Source of the DNA: Gammaproteobacteria bacterium
GTDB taxonomy: Bacteria > Pseudomonadota > Gammaproteobacteria > Pseudomonadales > Pseudohongiellaceae
Direction: 5' to 3'
DNA length: 64,000 nucleotides
Assembly: GCA_024639905.1 (NCBI GenBank)
Contig: JAHEGE010000001.1
Span: forward strand, 124,001 to 188,000
Part shown: in pieces, positions 53,824 through 63,353 of the stretch
How positions within the stretch are numbered: the first letter of the stretch is position 1
How the letters are laid out: each line of letters opens with the position of its first letter
Notes under the pieces: model-generated
Told to the model about the DNA's origin: nothing
The model's database searches: none
What the model saw: only the letters and a program-made list of their open reading frames with translations
Program-made: the position numbers and the translations under genes

Positions 53824-55263
53824 TTAGTCGCGAAGCGTCTTATACGCGGCCAGCGCGCGTTCCCGCGTTTCTTTGAGGTCCACTATTGCGCGCGGATAAT
53901 CTTCACCGAGGGTGATGCCCGCGAGCTGAAGTTCGAGCGCGGGTGCCGAGCTGGGGTCATGCAACACTTTCGGCGCGAGGCCAGCAAGCTCCGGCACGAA
54001 GCGTTTGATATAGCTGCCATCGGGGTCGAATTTCTGCGACTGAGTCACGGGATTAAAAATTCGGAAATAGGGCGCTGCGTCCGCGCCGCTGCCGGCGACC
54101 CACTGCCAGCTGCAGGAGTTGCTCGCAAGATCGGCATCCACTAAGCAATCCCAAAACCAGCGCTCGCCATGCTGCCAATGCTGCATGAGATTCTTGATCA
54201 AAAACGAGGCCACAATCATGCGCACCCGATTGTGCATGTAACCTGTGGAGTAGAGCTCACGCATACCCGCATCGATAATGGGGTAGCCGGTCATTCCGCG
54301 CTGCCAGGCAGTGCGCAACGCCGCGTCGTCGAGCCACGGGAAACGATCGAACTCGGCCTTCATGTTGGCGTCGGTCAGGGTCGGGAAGTGATAGAGCAAG
54401 TAATAAGAGAACTCACGCCAGACCAGTTCGCGCACGAAATGCTCGGCCTGCGATTCGTGTCCGCGCTGGCCCGACTGTGTCGCTGCATAAGCTGCCTCTT
54501 GTGGTGACAGCTCGCCGAAGTGAAGATGCGGCGAGAGCCGAGACACGCTCTGCTTTGACGGGAAATCACGGCCTTCGCGGTAATCCTCCAAGCCACTGTC
54601 GAGGAAGGCATCGAGTTGAGCGAGCGCGCCGGCCTCGCCCGGGGTCCACTGCGCGAGCATGCCCTCGTGCCAGTCGCGGTCAGGCAGTAGGGCAAGGTCG
54701 TCGATCTTGCTTGAGGAAAGAGAACACGGCGCGAGCGATCGAGCGAGCAACGCGGGATCGGGGGCGTGGGGTGCGGCGGGCGGGGGTTGGGTGGCCAAGG
54801 CGTTGCGGTAATAGGGTGTGAACACCTTGTAGGGCGTGCCGTCTTTCTTCAAATTTTGCCAGGGCTCCCACAGCAGCGTCCCACCATAGCTGTGCGCGGC
54901 AATGTCGACTTCGCCCAGTTGCTTCTTGATGCGCTTATCGCGGGCGATGCGCCAGGGCTCGTAGCAGCGATTCCAGTGCACCGACTCCGCGCCGTGCTGT
55001 TGTGCAAAGGCAGGGATGAGCGCTTCGGCGTTGCCTTCCAAGACCCACAGCTTACCGCCTAGCGAGGCGTCTAGCGCCTCGAGAGAGCGATGCAGCCAGC
55101 AGCGGCTCGCCGCGCCGCGCTGCCAATCGCCGGCGCTTTCGTCGTCGAGTACAAATACGGGGATGACGTGGCCGTTCTGAGCAGCCGCTAGCGCTGCATC
55201 GAGCGCCGGGTTGTTGCGCAGCCGCAAATCTTGCCGAAACCAAAGGATTGTCGTAATGGTCAT
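53824..55263 (-). CDS. phrB: deoxyribodipyrimidine photolyase
   Basis: A 479-residue flavoprotein of the cryptochrome/photolyase family: antenna domain (ILWFRQDLRLRNNPAL, PVFVLDDE), then FAD domain with ESQAEHFVRELVWREF, TGYPIIDAGMRELYSTGYMHNRVRMIVASFL, WQWVAGSG and DPDGSYIKRFVPEL. It repairs cyclobutane pyrimidine dimers with blue light. The gene stands on the opposite strand between trpE and trpGDC, an insertion relative to a continuous trp set. Reading-frame start ATG 55263. Confidence 0.95.
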   Translation of the reverse strand: MTITTILWFRQDLRLRNNPALDAALAAAQNGHVIPVFVLDDESAGDWQRGAASRCWLHRSLEALDASLGGKLWVLEGNAEALIPAFAQQHGAESVHWNRCYEPWRIARDKRIKKQLGEVDIAAHSYGGTLLWEPWQNLKKDGTPYKVFTPYYRNALATQPPPAAPHAPDPALLARSLAPCSLSSSKIDDLALLPDRDWHEGMLAQWTPGEAGALAQLDAFLDSGLEDYREGRDFPSKQSVSRLSPHLHFGELSPQEAAYAATQSGQRGHESQAEHFVRELVWREFSYYLLYHFPTLTDANMKAEFDRFPWLDDAALRTAWQRGMTGYPIIDAGMRELYSTGYMHNRVRMIVASFLIKNLMQHWQHGERWFWDCLVDADLASNSCSWQWVAGSGADAAPYFRIFNPVTQSQKFDPDGSYIKRFVPELAGLAPKVLHDPSSAPALELQLAGITLGEDYPRAIVDLKETRERALAAYKTLRD

Positions 55264-55329
55264 AGATTCTCATTCTTCCCTGAGGAGATGCCAAGGCCAA
55301 CGCCAACCAAGCCCACCCAGATCAGTCAA

Positions 55330-55412
55330 ACCCGGGGTCAGGTCTTTCATCATCGCATTTTTTCCGTCAAACACATGGTAAAAATGCGATGATGAAAGAC
55401 CTGACCCCGGGT
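55330..55412. repeat. 83-base perfect inverted repeat upstream of trpG
   Basis: Arms 55330-55362 and 55380-55412 are 33 bp and perfectly complementary, with a 17-nt loop. The outer part CCCGGGGTCAGGTCTTTCAT begins with the same GGGGTCAG core as the short palindromes. It lies in the region between divergent phrB and trpG, 41 bases before the trpG start. It may be a transposon-derived palindrome (RAYT/REP-like), a cruciform or an RNA hairpin in the leader of trpG. A possible -10 (TATTAT, 55417-55422) starts right after it. Confidence 0.85.
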
Positions 55413-55453
55413 GTGATATTATTTCGCGGCTTTGTTTGCCATGAGGAGCTCAC

Positions 55454-56041
55454 GTGCTGTTAATGATCGACAACTACGACTCGTTTACCTACAACATCGT
55501 TCAATATTTGGGCGAGCTGGGTATGGAGGTCGAGGTATACCGCAACGATGCGATAAGCCTGCAGCAAATCGAGGATCTTGCGCCTCAGCAGATCGTCGTG
55601 TCGCCGGGGCCTTGCACGCCTAATGAGGCGGGGATTTCGCTGGAAGCGATCCGTGCTTTCGCTGGGCGGATTCCTCTACTCGGCATCTGCCTTGGGCATC
55701 AGAGCATCGGCCAGGTGTTCGGCGGCGATGTCATCCGCGCAGGCCGAGTGATGCACGGCAAACTTTCTCCTATCGAACACACTGATTCCGGCGTGTTTTC
55801 AGGACTACCCCAGCGATTCATGGCTACTCGTTATCACTCCTTGGTTATCGATCAGGCGACACTGCCAGAGTGCCTCGAGGTGACCGCGTGGGCGCTGGAT
55901 GACGACGGCGAGCGCGAAGAGATTATGGGCGTGCGTCATAAAGAGCTTTTAGTCGAGGGCGTGCAGTTTCACCCCGAGTCGATTCTCAGTGAGCATGGGC
56001 ATCGGCTGTTAAAGAACTTCTTAGACATGAGTGTGGCCTGA
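55454..56041 (+). CDS. trpG: anthranilate synthase component II (glutamine amidotransferase)
   Basis: A 195-residue amidotransferase, [14 protein letters not shown] start from GTG 55454, with GAGGAG 5 bases upstream. Catalytic triad: Cys in LLGICLGHQ, His and Glu in GVQFHPES. It gives NH3 to TrpE and may double as PabA. First gene of trpG-trpD-trpC. Confidence 0.95.
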   Translation: MLLMIDNYDSFTYNIVQYLGELGMEVEVYRNDAISLQQIEDLAPQQIVVSPGPCTPNEAGISLEAIRAFAGRIPLLGICLGHQSIGQVFGGDVIRAGRVMHGKLSPIEHTDSGVFSGLPQRFMATRYHSLVIDQATLPECLEVTAWALDDDGEREEIMGVRHKELLVEGVQFHPESILSEHGHRLLKNFLDMSVA

Positions 56042-56078
56042 GCGCCCAATTGAAAACCCAAGCCCGAGACGCTAAACA

Positions 56079-57107
56079 ATGGATATGAAATCGACGATCG
56101 CACAGCTCATGCGCCGCGAAGACCTCAGCAGTGAGGAGATGATTGCCGCCATGCGCGCCGTCATGTCGGGTGCAACCGACGATGCGCAGAATGCGGCGTT
56201 TTTGGTGGCACTGCAGATGAAGGGGCCGGTGGTCGCTGAGGTGTTCGGTGGGGCTAGCGTCATGCGCGAGCTTGCTACCTCGGTGCCGGTGAACGAGCGC
56301 CAATTTCTCGTCGACACATGCGGTACCGGCGGCAGCGGGTCGAATAAATTCAACGTCTCCACGGCCTCTGCCCTCGTCGCTGCTTGCGGCGGCGCGCGTG
56401 TCGCGAAACACGGCAACCGGGGCGCGTCGAGCAAGAGTGGCAGCGCCGATGTTCTCGAAGCAGCTGGCGTCGCGCTGGGCTTGTCGGCCGCCAGTGTCGC
56501 TGCATGTATCGAGCAGTTAGGCGTGGGGTTCATGTTTGCGCCCGCACATCACAGCGCCATGAAACACGTGATTGGTGCGCGTAAATCGATCGGCGTGCGC
56601 ACCGTATTTAACGTCTTAGGACCGCTGACAAATCCCGCGGGCGCGCCCAATCAGGTAATGGGTGTCTACAGTGCCGAGTGGATCCCGGTCCTACTCGATG
56701 TGTTGCAGCGACTCGGCAGCGATCATGTGATGGTCGTCGCCGCCGATGATGGCTTAGATGAAATTAGCATCGCCGCAGAGACTAAGGTAGGCGAGCTGAA
56801 GGACGGTGAGTTGCTCGAATATGTCGTGTCGCCAGAAGAGTTTGGCATGCGCCGCCGCGAGTCGGTAGAGTCGCTACGCATCGACTCGCCGCAGCAGAGT
56901 CTTGCCATGCTGCGCGCAGCGCTCATTTACGAAAACGAGGACGCAGGCGATATTGTGGCGCTTAATGCCGGTGCCGCACTCTATACAGCAGGGGTAGAGG
57001 GCGACCTCGCTGCGGGCGTCGCGCGCGCACAAGGCATTCTCCAGGCCGGCGAGGCTTTGAAAAAACTCGAAGCACTCGCACAGCTCAGTCAGTCCTTGGC
57101 GGGATAA
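56079..57107 (+). CDS. trpD: anthranilate phosphoribosyltransferase
   Basis: A 342-residue enzyme with the GTGGSGSNKFN (PRPP-binding GGTGxxxxxN-like), KHGNRGASSKSGSADVLEA and ARKSIGVRTVFNVLGPLTNP motifs. It joins anthranilate to PRPP. It lies 37 bases after trpG; no strong ribosome site is seen. Confidence 0.96.
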   Translation: MDMKSTIAQLMRREDLSSEEMIAAMRAVMSGATDDAQNAAFLVALQMKGPVVAEVFGGASVMRELATSVPVNERQFLVDTCGTGGSGSNKFNVSTASALVAACGGARVAKHGNRGASSKSGSADVLEAAGVALGLSAASVAACIEQLGVGFMFAPAHHSAMKHVIGARKSIGVRTVFNVLGPLTNPAGAPNQVMGVYSAEWIPVLLDVLQRLGSDHVMVVAADDGLDEISIAAETKVGELKDGELLEYVVSPEEFGMRRRESVESLRIDSPQQSLAMLRAALIYENEDAGDIVALNAGAALYTAGVEGDLAAGVARAQGILQAGEALKKLEALAQLSQSLAG

Positions 57108-57134
57108 CTCGACCGAATTAAAAAAGGAAACAAC

Positions 57135-57938
57135 GTGTCTCAGCAGACCATCCTAGAAAAAATTATCGCGACTAAAATACGGGAGATCGAAGAGGCTAAG
57201 CAGCTGCAAAGTTTCGAGGCTGTCGAGCAGGCGGCGGCGCTGGCGAGCCCGGTGCGCGGCTTTGCCGACGCTATCGTGACGCGGATTAGGCGGATGGAGC
57301 CTGCAGTGATCGCCGAGATCAAGAAGGCCTCGCCCTCGAAGGGATTGATACGCGAAGATTTCGATCCCGCTGCGCATGCCGCGGATTATCAGGCCCACGG
57401 CGCCGCATGTTTGTCGGTGCTCACCGATCGCGACTATTTCCAAGGCCACGATGACTATCTGGTCGCGGCGCGAGCCGCCTGCGATATTCCCGTTATCCGT
57501 AAAGATTTTATCGTAGACCGCTATCAAGTCGCAGCTGCGCGCGCCATGGGCGCCGACTGCGTGTTGCTAATCGTCGCCGCGCTTGCGCCTGAAACATTGA
57601 AAGATCTCGCGCAGTATGCCGCCGAATTAGGACTCGATGTCTTGGTCGAAGTGCACGATGCTGCGGAGCTCGACCTCGCTCTTGCGCTCGACACGCCGCT
57701 GGTGGGGATTAATAACCGCAACTTGCATACTTTCGAAACGAGCTTGGAGACGAGCTTCGCGCTCGCCGCGCGCGTGCCGACCGACAAGGTTGTCATTACT
57801 GAAAGTGGGATTCATAGCGCCGCCGATGTGCAGGCGATGCTCGAGAGAAACATTTATGGCTTCTTAATCGGCGAGTCTTTTATGCGCGCGCCACAGCCTG
57901 GTCAAAAACTGCGAGAGATGATGTTCGCCGACAGTTAG
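57135..57938 (+). CDS. trpC: indole-3-glycerol phosphate synthase
   Basis: A 267-residue TIM-barrel: [35 protein letters not shown] and TESGIHS. The start is GTG 57135 after AAGGAAA, 27 bases behind trpD. It is separate from TrpF, as in Pseudomonas. Its TAG overlaps the TAA of the convergent crp-type gene by three bases. Confidence 0.96.
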   Translation: MSQQTILEKIIATKIREIEEAKQLQSFEAVEQAAALASPVRGFADAIVTRIRRMEPAVIAEIKKASPSKGLIREDFDPAAHAADYQAHGAACLSVLTDRDYFQGHDDYLVAARAACDIPVIRKDFIVDRYQVAAARAMGADCVLLIVAALAPETLKDLAQYAAELGLDVLVEVHDAAELDLALALDTPLVGINNRNLHTFETSLETSFALAARVPTDKVVITESGIHSAADVQAMLERNIYGFLIGESFMRAPQPGQKLREMMFADS

Positions 57939-58582
57939 AGGGCTGATCGTTCGGCGCCATACACGACGATGGTCTTGCCATCGACGGCAACCAATCCCTG
58001 TTCCTCGAGGGTTTTGAGGACTCGTCCGGCCATCTCTCTTGAGCAGTTCACGATGCGGCTGATTTCTTGGCGAGTGATGCGAATTTGCATGCCTAAGGGG
58101 TGCGTAACGGCATCTGGCTCGCGGCTTAGCTGAATGAGCGCGCGCGCTATGCGGCCGCTCACGTCGAAAAAGCTCAGGTCGCCGACCTTACGGGTCGTAC
58201 TTCGCAGCCGCTTAGCAACTTGGCTGCCGATTGTGAATACGATTTCGGGATGCTGTTTGGTGTAGACGCTAAAATTGGCGTAGCTTATTTCTGCGACTTC
58301 GCAAGCGCTGCGAGTGCGGCACCACGCGCTCCGTTTATCGATTTCTTCGAATAGGCCCATCTCGCCGAAGAAGTCTCCGGGGTTCAAATAGGCGACGACG
58401 ACCTCTTTGCCTTCGTTGTCTTCGAGGACAACAGAAACCGAGCCGCTGATGAGGTAGAAGAGGGTGTCGGAGGCATCGCCTGCATAGATCACCGTCGCTT
58501 TTTTAGGATGGCGGCGGCGGTGGCAGTGGGAGAGGAAGTTGTCCAAGTCACTGATATGGGGTGTTAGCGGCTGACGAACCAT
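57935..58582 (-). CDS. CRP/Vfr-type cAMP-responsive regulator
   Basis: A 215-residue protein, same length as Pseudomonas Vfr, from ATG 58582 with a GGAGGAG ribosome site; a 15-residue longer frame is not supported. Cyclic-nucleotide domain with the phosphate cassette [21 protein letters not shown], a long dimer helix, and a C-terminal [31 protein letters not shown] typical of CRP. Beside trpC, as is vfr in Pseudomonas. It diverges from the OsmC gene. Confidence 0.93.
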   Translation of the reverse strand: MVRQPLTPHISDLDNFLSHCHRRRHPKKATVIYAGDASDTLFYLISGSVSVVLEDNEGKEVVVAYLNPGDFFGEMGLFEEIDKRSAWCRTRSACEVAEISYANFSVYTKQHPEIVFTIGSQVAKRLRSTTRKVGDLSFFDVSGRIARALIQLSREPDAVTHPLGMQIRITRQEISRIVNCSREMAGRVLKTLEEQGLVAVDGKTIVVYGAERSAL

Positions 58583-58727
58583 GTGTGCTCCTCCGGAGCG
58601 CTGAGGTGAATGAGTCATTCGCGTCAAGGTATAGCATGAGCTATTTCGCGATGGGAATGGGGTCCCTCACAGATTGGGCGGAGATTCTTAGGGAAACCGT
58701 GAGAATTTGAACGATTATACAAATTAT

Positions 58728-58747
58728 TGTGAGATAAACATCTCACA
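58728..58747. promoter_or_regulatory. 20-bp perfect palindrome before osmC-like gene
   Basis: TGTGAGAT-AAAC-ATCTCACA has 8-bp perfect arms. It contains TGTGA and TCACA as in CRP sites, but these are 10 bases apart rather than 6, so it does not fit the standard CRP site. It ends 20 bases before the ATG at 58768 and could be an operator for this gene. Confidence 0.5.
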
Positions 58748-58767
58748 TTGCTATTGAGGCGTTAGGA

Positions 58768-59187
58768 ATGGAAGCACGAGTTAAGTGGGTTGAAGATGTC
58801 ATGTTCGTCGCCGAGTCCGGAAGCGGTCACGCTATCGTGCTCGATGGTGCCGCCGAAGGTGGAGGTAAGAATCGAGGCATGCGTCCCCTCGAATTGATGG
58901 CGCTCAGCGTCGGCAGTTGTTCGAGCTACGATGTCGTGTCGATTCTCAAAAAGGCGCGCCAACAGATTAGTGGCTGCGAGGCGATTGTCACCGCCGAGCG
59001 CGTCGATGCCGTTCCTGCGGTGTTCGAATCGATTCACCTACTCTTTAAGGTGACGGGAAAGGGCTTAAGCGAGAAGCAGGTCGAGAGGGCGGTTGAATTA
59101 AGCGCAGACAAGTACTGCTCGGCGTCGATCATGCTACGCGATGCGGGTGTGAAAATTTCCCATGATTTCGAGATCATTGAAGGCTAG
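58768..59187 (+). CDS. OsmC family protein (YhfA-like)
   Basis: A 139-residue protein with the OsmC/Ohr fold: GGKNRGMRPLELMALSVGSCSSYDVVSIL with a Cys at 51, a helix VERAVELSADKYCSASIML with a second Cys at 111, both at redox-active positions. YhfA-type proteins next to crp are conserved in gammaproteobacteria; peroxide reduction is likely but not shown for this group. It diverges from the crp-type gene and converges with coq7. Confidence 0.88.
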   Translation: MEARVKWVEDVMFVAESGSGHAIVLDGAAEGGGKNRGMRPLELMALSVGSCSSYDVVSILKKARQQISGCEAIVTAERVDAVPAVFESIHLLFKVTGKGLSEKQVERAVELSADKYCSASIMLRDAGVKISHDFEIIEG

Positions 59188-59208
59188 CGAGCGTCTTCGC
59201 TCAAGTCT

Positions 59209-59856
59209 CTAGAGCCGGTAGGTCGTCTTTTTCATGACTTGAGACAGTGCGCTCATCGCCCATTTAGCTGGGGCGGGCAGGGCGGCGCCGCCGGCTGCCA
59301 TCGCCGCCTCGCCGTGCTGCTCTTCGTCTCGAATCATCTGGGTAAGGATGGCGCGGCTGCGGACATCGCTTTCAGGGAGTTGCTCTAAGTGCTCGCGCAG
59401 GTGCTCGCATACCTGCTGTTCCGTCTCCGCAACGAAGCCCAGGCTCCAGCGGTCGCCAGCGAGGCCCGCTGCAGCGCCGATGCCGTAAGACAGGCCGTAC
59501 CAGAGGGGATTAAACACGCTCGTTCGGCTTTCTAGCTGATCGAGCCTTTCCTCACACCAGCTTAAGTGGTCGACTTCTTCGGCCGCTGCATCCTCCATAG
59601 ACTCACGCACGTCGGGCAGCTTCGCCGTCGCCGCCTGGCCCTGATAGAGCGCTTGCGCGCAGACCTCGCCGGTATGATTGATGCGCATGAGTCCCGCAGC
59701 GTGTTTACGCTGCGCGTCATTCATCTCATTTTCGCCCGTCGCTTGTGCCGGCGAAGCTCGCCGCGCCTGACTCGCGCCAGGTGTGCAAGTGCGCAGCGCT
59801 TGGTCGAAACCGATTAGCGCGCGATCCAAAAAGCTGTGGTGAACGCCTTTGTGCAT
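59209..59856 (-). CDS. coq7: demethoxyubiquinone hydroxylase
   Basis: A 215-residue di-iron protein: [34 protein letters not shown] and [11 protein letters not shown] supply Glu and His ligands. It hydroxylates demethoxyubiquinone in ubiquinone synthesis. GAGGAAT before ATG 59856. It converges with the OsmC gene. Confidence 0.95.
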   Translation of the reverse strand: MHKGVHHSFLDRALIGFDQALRTCTPGASQARRASPAQATGENEMNDAQRKHAAGLMRINHTGEVCAQALYQGQAATAKLPDVRESMEDAAAEEVDHLSWCEERLDQLESRTSVFNPLWYGLSYGIGAAAGLAGDRWSLGFVAETEQQVCEHLREHLEQLPESDVRSRAILTQMIRDEEQHGEAAMAAGGAALPAPAKWAMSALSQVMKKTTYRL

Positions 59857-59897
59857 AGAGTATTCCTCACGTCTTACTTAAAGCCTCACGCTCTAAC

Positions 59898-61193
59898 TTA
59901 CGCCGTGCCCTGCTCTCTGGCAATGGCGCGGTAGCCGATGTCTCCGCGTTTATAGACGCCACGCCACTCGACGCGGTTAGCAATCGCATAGGCGCTGGCT
60001 TGCGCTTGCGCGACGCTATCGCCTAATGCAACTGCGCAGAGCACGCGGCCGCCGCTAGTCACTACGCGCTCGCCATCTAGTTTGGTTCCTGCGTGAAAGA
60101 TTTTTGCGTCTGCGCTAAGGGGCAAGTCATCGAGGCCGTGAATCTCGTCGCCGCTCGCGTAAGACTCGGGGTAGCCGCCTGCCGCGAGGACGATGCCGAC
60201 GGAGCGGCGTGGATCCCATATTGCTGTCTGCGTGTCGAGCGTGCCGTCGACCGCCGCGAGACAGTGTGCCACGAGGTCTGACTGCAGGCGCATCATCACC
60301 GGCTGCGCCTCGGGATCGCCGAAGCGGCAGTTAAATTCTACGACGTTAATGTCGCCCGCGGGCGAAATCATGAGGCCAGCGTAGAGGAAGCCCGTGTAGG
60401 TATTGCCATCCGCAGCCATGCCAGCGACGGTAGGGCGAATAATGTCGTCCATGACCCGGGCATAGATTTCGTCTGTGACCACCGGTGCCGGCGAATACGC
60501 GCCCATGCCGCCGGTGTTGGGACCTTTGTCGCCGTCGTCTCGAGCCTTGTGATCCTGAGACGTCGCCATCGGCAGGATGTTGCTGCCGTCGATCATGGCG
60601 ATGAAGCTGGCCTCTTCGCCCGCGAGGAAACCCTCGATGACCACGCGGTGGCCCGCGTCACCAAATTTATTGCCGGCGAGCATGTCGTCTACCGCCGCTT
60701 CGGCTTCAGCTTCGCTCATGGCGACCACTACGCCTTTGCCCGCAGCGAGGCCGTCGGCCTTGATGACGATGGGTGCGCCTTCGGCGCGGATATAGTCTTT
60801 GGCCGCGGCGACGTCGGTGAAGGTCTGGTAGCTCGCCGTGGGGATTTGATGACGCTTGAGGAAGTCTTTAGTGAACGACTTAGAGCCTTCGAGCTGCGCT
60901 GCCGCCTTACTTGGCCCAAAGCAGGCTAGGCCGCGCGCGCGGAAAAAATCGACCACGCCGGCAACTAAAGGCGCCTCGGGGCCGACGATGGTAAGCCCTA
61001 CCGCATTCGCCTCGGCAAAATCGGCGAGCGCTGCGAAATCGAGTGGGTCGATAGCGACGTTCTGAAGCCCCGGCTCGCGTGCGGTGCCGGCATTGCCCGG
61101 TGCCACGAACACCTCGCCCGCGTCTGGCGATTGTGCTGCCTTCCAAGCCAGCGAGTGCTCGCGCCCGCCGCTGCCGATTACTAATATATTCAT
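59898..61193 (-). CDS. purD: phosphoribosylamine-glycine ligase
   Basis: A 431-residue ATP-grasp enzyme, MNILVIGSGGREHSLAWK start at ATG 61193; a GTG two codons upstream with GAGGG at a good distance is an alternative. HKARDDGDKGPNTGGMGAYSP and EFNCRFGDPEAQ are seen. Second enzyme of purine synthesis. It follows purH by 39 bases in the same direction. Confidence 0.96.
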   Translation of the reverse strand: MNILVIGSGGREHSLAWKAAQSPDAGEVFVAPGNAGTAREPGLQNVAIDPLDFAALADFAEANAVGLTIVGPEAPLVAGVVDFFRARGLACFGPSKAAAQLEGSKSFTKDFLKRHQIPTASYQTFTDVAAAKDYIRAEGAPIVIKADGLAAGKGVVVAMSEAEAEAAVDDMLAGNKFGDAGHRVVIEGFLAGEEASFIAMIDGSNILPMATSQDHKARDDGDKGPNTGGMGAYSPAPVVTDEIYARVMDDIIRPTVAGMAADGNTYTGFLYAGLMISPAGDINVVEFNCRFGDPEAQPVMMRLQSDLVAHCLAAVDGTLDTQTAIWDPRRSVGIVLAAGGYPESYASGDEIHGLDDLPLSADAKIFHAGTKLDGERVVTSGGRVLCAVALGDSVAQAQASAYAIANRVEWRGVYKRGDIGYRAIAREQGTA

Positions 61194-61232
61194 TCTCACT
61201 ATGACCCTCGGTGCGCTTCGCTGTTCAGCTTA

Positions 61233-62825
61233 CTAGTGGCGGAAGTGGCGGATGCCAGTAAACACCATCGCTATGTTTGCCTCGTCGGCGGCGGCGATAA
61301 CCTCGTCATCGCGCATCGAGCCACCTGGCTGGATGACAGCGGTGATGCCGGCGGCGGCCGCGGCGTCGATGCCATCGCGGAACGGGAAGAATGCATCTGA
61401 TGCCATGACCGACCCCTCGACGACGAGGTTCTCGTCTGCGGCTTTAATGCCGGCGATACGCGCGCTGTACACGCGGCTCATCTGGCCTGCGCCGACGCCG
61501 ATAGTTTGCAAATTCTTGCAGTAGACGATGGCGTTGGATTTTACGTATTGCGCAACCGACCAGGCGAAGAGCAGGTCGCGTTGCTCTTCTGCAGTCGGCG
61601 CACGCGCGCTGACCTGGCGTAGGTCGGCGGCGCTAATGGAGGCGATGTCGCGGTCCTGAACGAGGAGCCCGCCGTTAACGCGCTTGTAATCTAGGCCGCC
61701 GACACGAACCATGGGCCACTGGCCGCAGCTCAGCACGCGCACGTTCTGTTTCGCGGCGGTGATCGCAAGGGCTTCGGGTGAAACAGACGGCGCGATGATG
61801 ACCTCGGTAAATTGCTGGTCGACGATACGCTGCGCAGTCGCAGCATCGAGTTCGCGGTTAAATGCAATGATGCCGCCGAACGCCGAGGTTGGATCGGTTT
61901 GAAAGGCGCGCTCGTAGGCTTCTAAAGCAGTCGCGGCCACTGCGACGCCGCAAGGGTTAGCGTGTTTTACGATGACGCAGGCCGGGTCGGTAAATTCTTT
62001 CACGCACTCGAGCGCGGCGTCGGTGTCGGCGATGTTGTTATACGATAGCGCCTTGCCTTGCAGCTGCTTAGCCGTGCTAATGCTGGCTTCGGCAGGCTCG
62101 CGTTCTACATAAAACGCCGCAGCTTGGTGTGGGTTCTCGCCGTAGCGCATATCTTGCGCCTTGAGGAATTGGCTGTTGAAGGTGCGCGGGAAATCAGAGG
62201 CTTCAGGCTGCTCTGCCGCGGCTGGTAATTTCGCACCAAGGTAGTTGGCGATCGCACCGTCGTAGGCGGCGGTGTGCTCGAAGGTCTTCACGGCAAAGTC
62301 GAAGCGTGTCGCCTGATCGAGGCTGCAGTCGTTAGACTGCAGCTGAGTAACCAGCCCAGCGTAGTCGGCGGGGTTTACCACCACCGTCACGAAGCGGTTG
62401 TTCTTTGCCGCGGCGCGCAACATGGTGGGGCCGCCGATGTCGATGTTTTCAATCGCCGTCGGTAGGTCGCAGTCGGGCTTGGCCACGGTGGTCTCGAACG
62501 GATAGAGATTCACCACGACCAGATCGATAGGAGGGATATTGTGCGCCTCCATCACCGCCTGATCTTGGTCGCGGCGCGCCAGGATGCCGCCGTGCACCTT
62601 TGGGTGCAGCGTCTTTACCCTGCCGTCCATCATCTCAGGGAAACCGGTGTACTCCGAAATCTCAATTGCGGGGATGCCTTCGTCTTGCAGCAGACGATAG
62701 GTGCCGCCGGTAGAGAGCAGCTCAATGCCGAGGTCGGCGAGGGCGCGGGCGAAGGGGACGAGGTCGGTCTTGTCAGAGACGCTGAGCAAGGCTCTGCGGA
62801 TGGCGACAGGGGAGTCTGAGGTCAT
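61233..62825 (-). CDS. purH: bifunctional AICAR transformylase / IMP cyclohydrolase
   Basis: A 530-residue two-domain enzyme: N-terminal cyclohydrolase domain with [40 protein letters not shown]-terminal transformylase domain with [20 protein letters not shown] and a closing [31 protein letters not shown]. Last two steps to IMP. It leads purH-purD. Confidence 0.97.
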   Translation of the reverse strand: MTSDSPVAIRRALLSVSDKTDLVPFARALADLGIELLSTGGTYRLLQDEGIPAIEISEYTGFPEMMDGRVKTLHPKVHGGILARRDQDQAVMEAHNIPPIDLVVVNLYPFETTVAKPDCDLPTAIENIDIGGPTMLRAAAKNNRFVTVVVNPADYAGLVTQLQSNDCSLDQATRFDFAVKTFEHTAAYDGAIANYLGAKLPAAAEQPEASDFPRTFNSQFLKAQDMRYGENPHQAAAFYVEREPAEASISTAKQLQGKALSYNNIADTDAALECVKEFTDPACVIVKHANPCGVAVAATALEAYERAFQTDPTSAFGGIIAFNRELDAATAQRIVDQQFTEVIIAPSVSPEALAITAAKQNVRVLSCGQWPMVRVGGLDYKRVNGGLLVQDRDIASISAADLRQVSARAPTAEEQRDLLFAWSVAQYVKSNAIVYCKNLQTIGVGAGQMSRVYSARIAGIKAADENLVVEGSVMASDAFFPFRDGIDAAAAAGITAVIQPGGSMRDDEVIAAADEANIAMVFTGIRHFRH

Positions 62826-62960
62826 GGCTAGGCTTCTTCGTTGATGTGAACGGTAGTGTGAAGTGCTAAACGGTTATGCGTTGGCAAGTGGTAACAGCGT
62901 GTAATTTGACTGGTGTGGATGGTGTCACAAGTGCTTCGAGAGGCGCCTAATTCCTGTCAA

Positions 62961-63353
62961 TTACAGCAATCCGTGCTGTCTTAGCTTGGTGCGCAGAGTA
63001 CCACGATTGAGCCCTAGGACGATAGCGGCCTTGCTCTGGTTGCCGCGCGTATGGCGCATGACGGCGGCGAGAAGTGGCGCTTCAACTTCGGCGAGCACGA
63101 GGGGGTAGAGGTCGCTTGCAGACTCGCCTTCGAGGAGTTCGAAATAGGCCTCCACCGATCTGGCGACGTGCTCGCGCAGGGTTGCCGAGGCATTGGGGAG
63201 CCGCAGCCTATCGAGCCCGAGTGTCTCGTCTGGATTGTGGTCGGCGCGGGCGAAAGTGGGCAGGTCTATTCCGAAGGTAGGTTCGTCGAACTCACTCTCC
63301 ACGCGCGCATCGGCGCCGAAAACCTCGTCGATCAGATCGTCGTCGCCGGTCAC
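62961..63353 (-). CDS. fis: DNA-binding protein Fis, extended N-terminus
   Basis: A 130-residue protein. The GTG start at 63353 overlaps the dusB TGA (GTGA), the usual coupling of dusB and fis. The C-terminal ~75 residues are typical Fis with VLAEVEAPLLAAVMRHTRGNQSKAA and the HTH LGLNRGTLRTKLRQHGLL. E. coli Fis has 98 residues; here about 30-45 extra acidic residues (DDDLIDEVFGADARVESEFDEP) lie in front. It bends DNA and regulates rRNA and growth-phase genes. Confidence 0.92.
   Translation of the reverse strand: MTGDDDLIDEVFGADARVESEFDEPTFGIDLPTFARADHNPDETLGLDRLRLPNASATLREHVARSVEAYFELLEGESASDLYPLVLAEVEAPLLAAVMRHTRGNQSKAAIVLGLNRGTLRTKLRQHGLL

Noticed and set aside
58728..58747. A standard CRP binding site
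   Set aside because: TGTGA and TCACA are 10 bases apart rather than 6, so I list it only as an unassigned palindrome.
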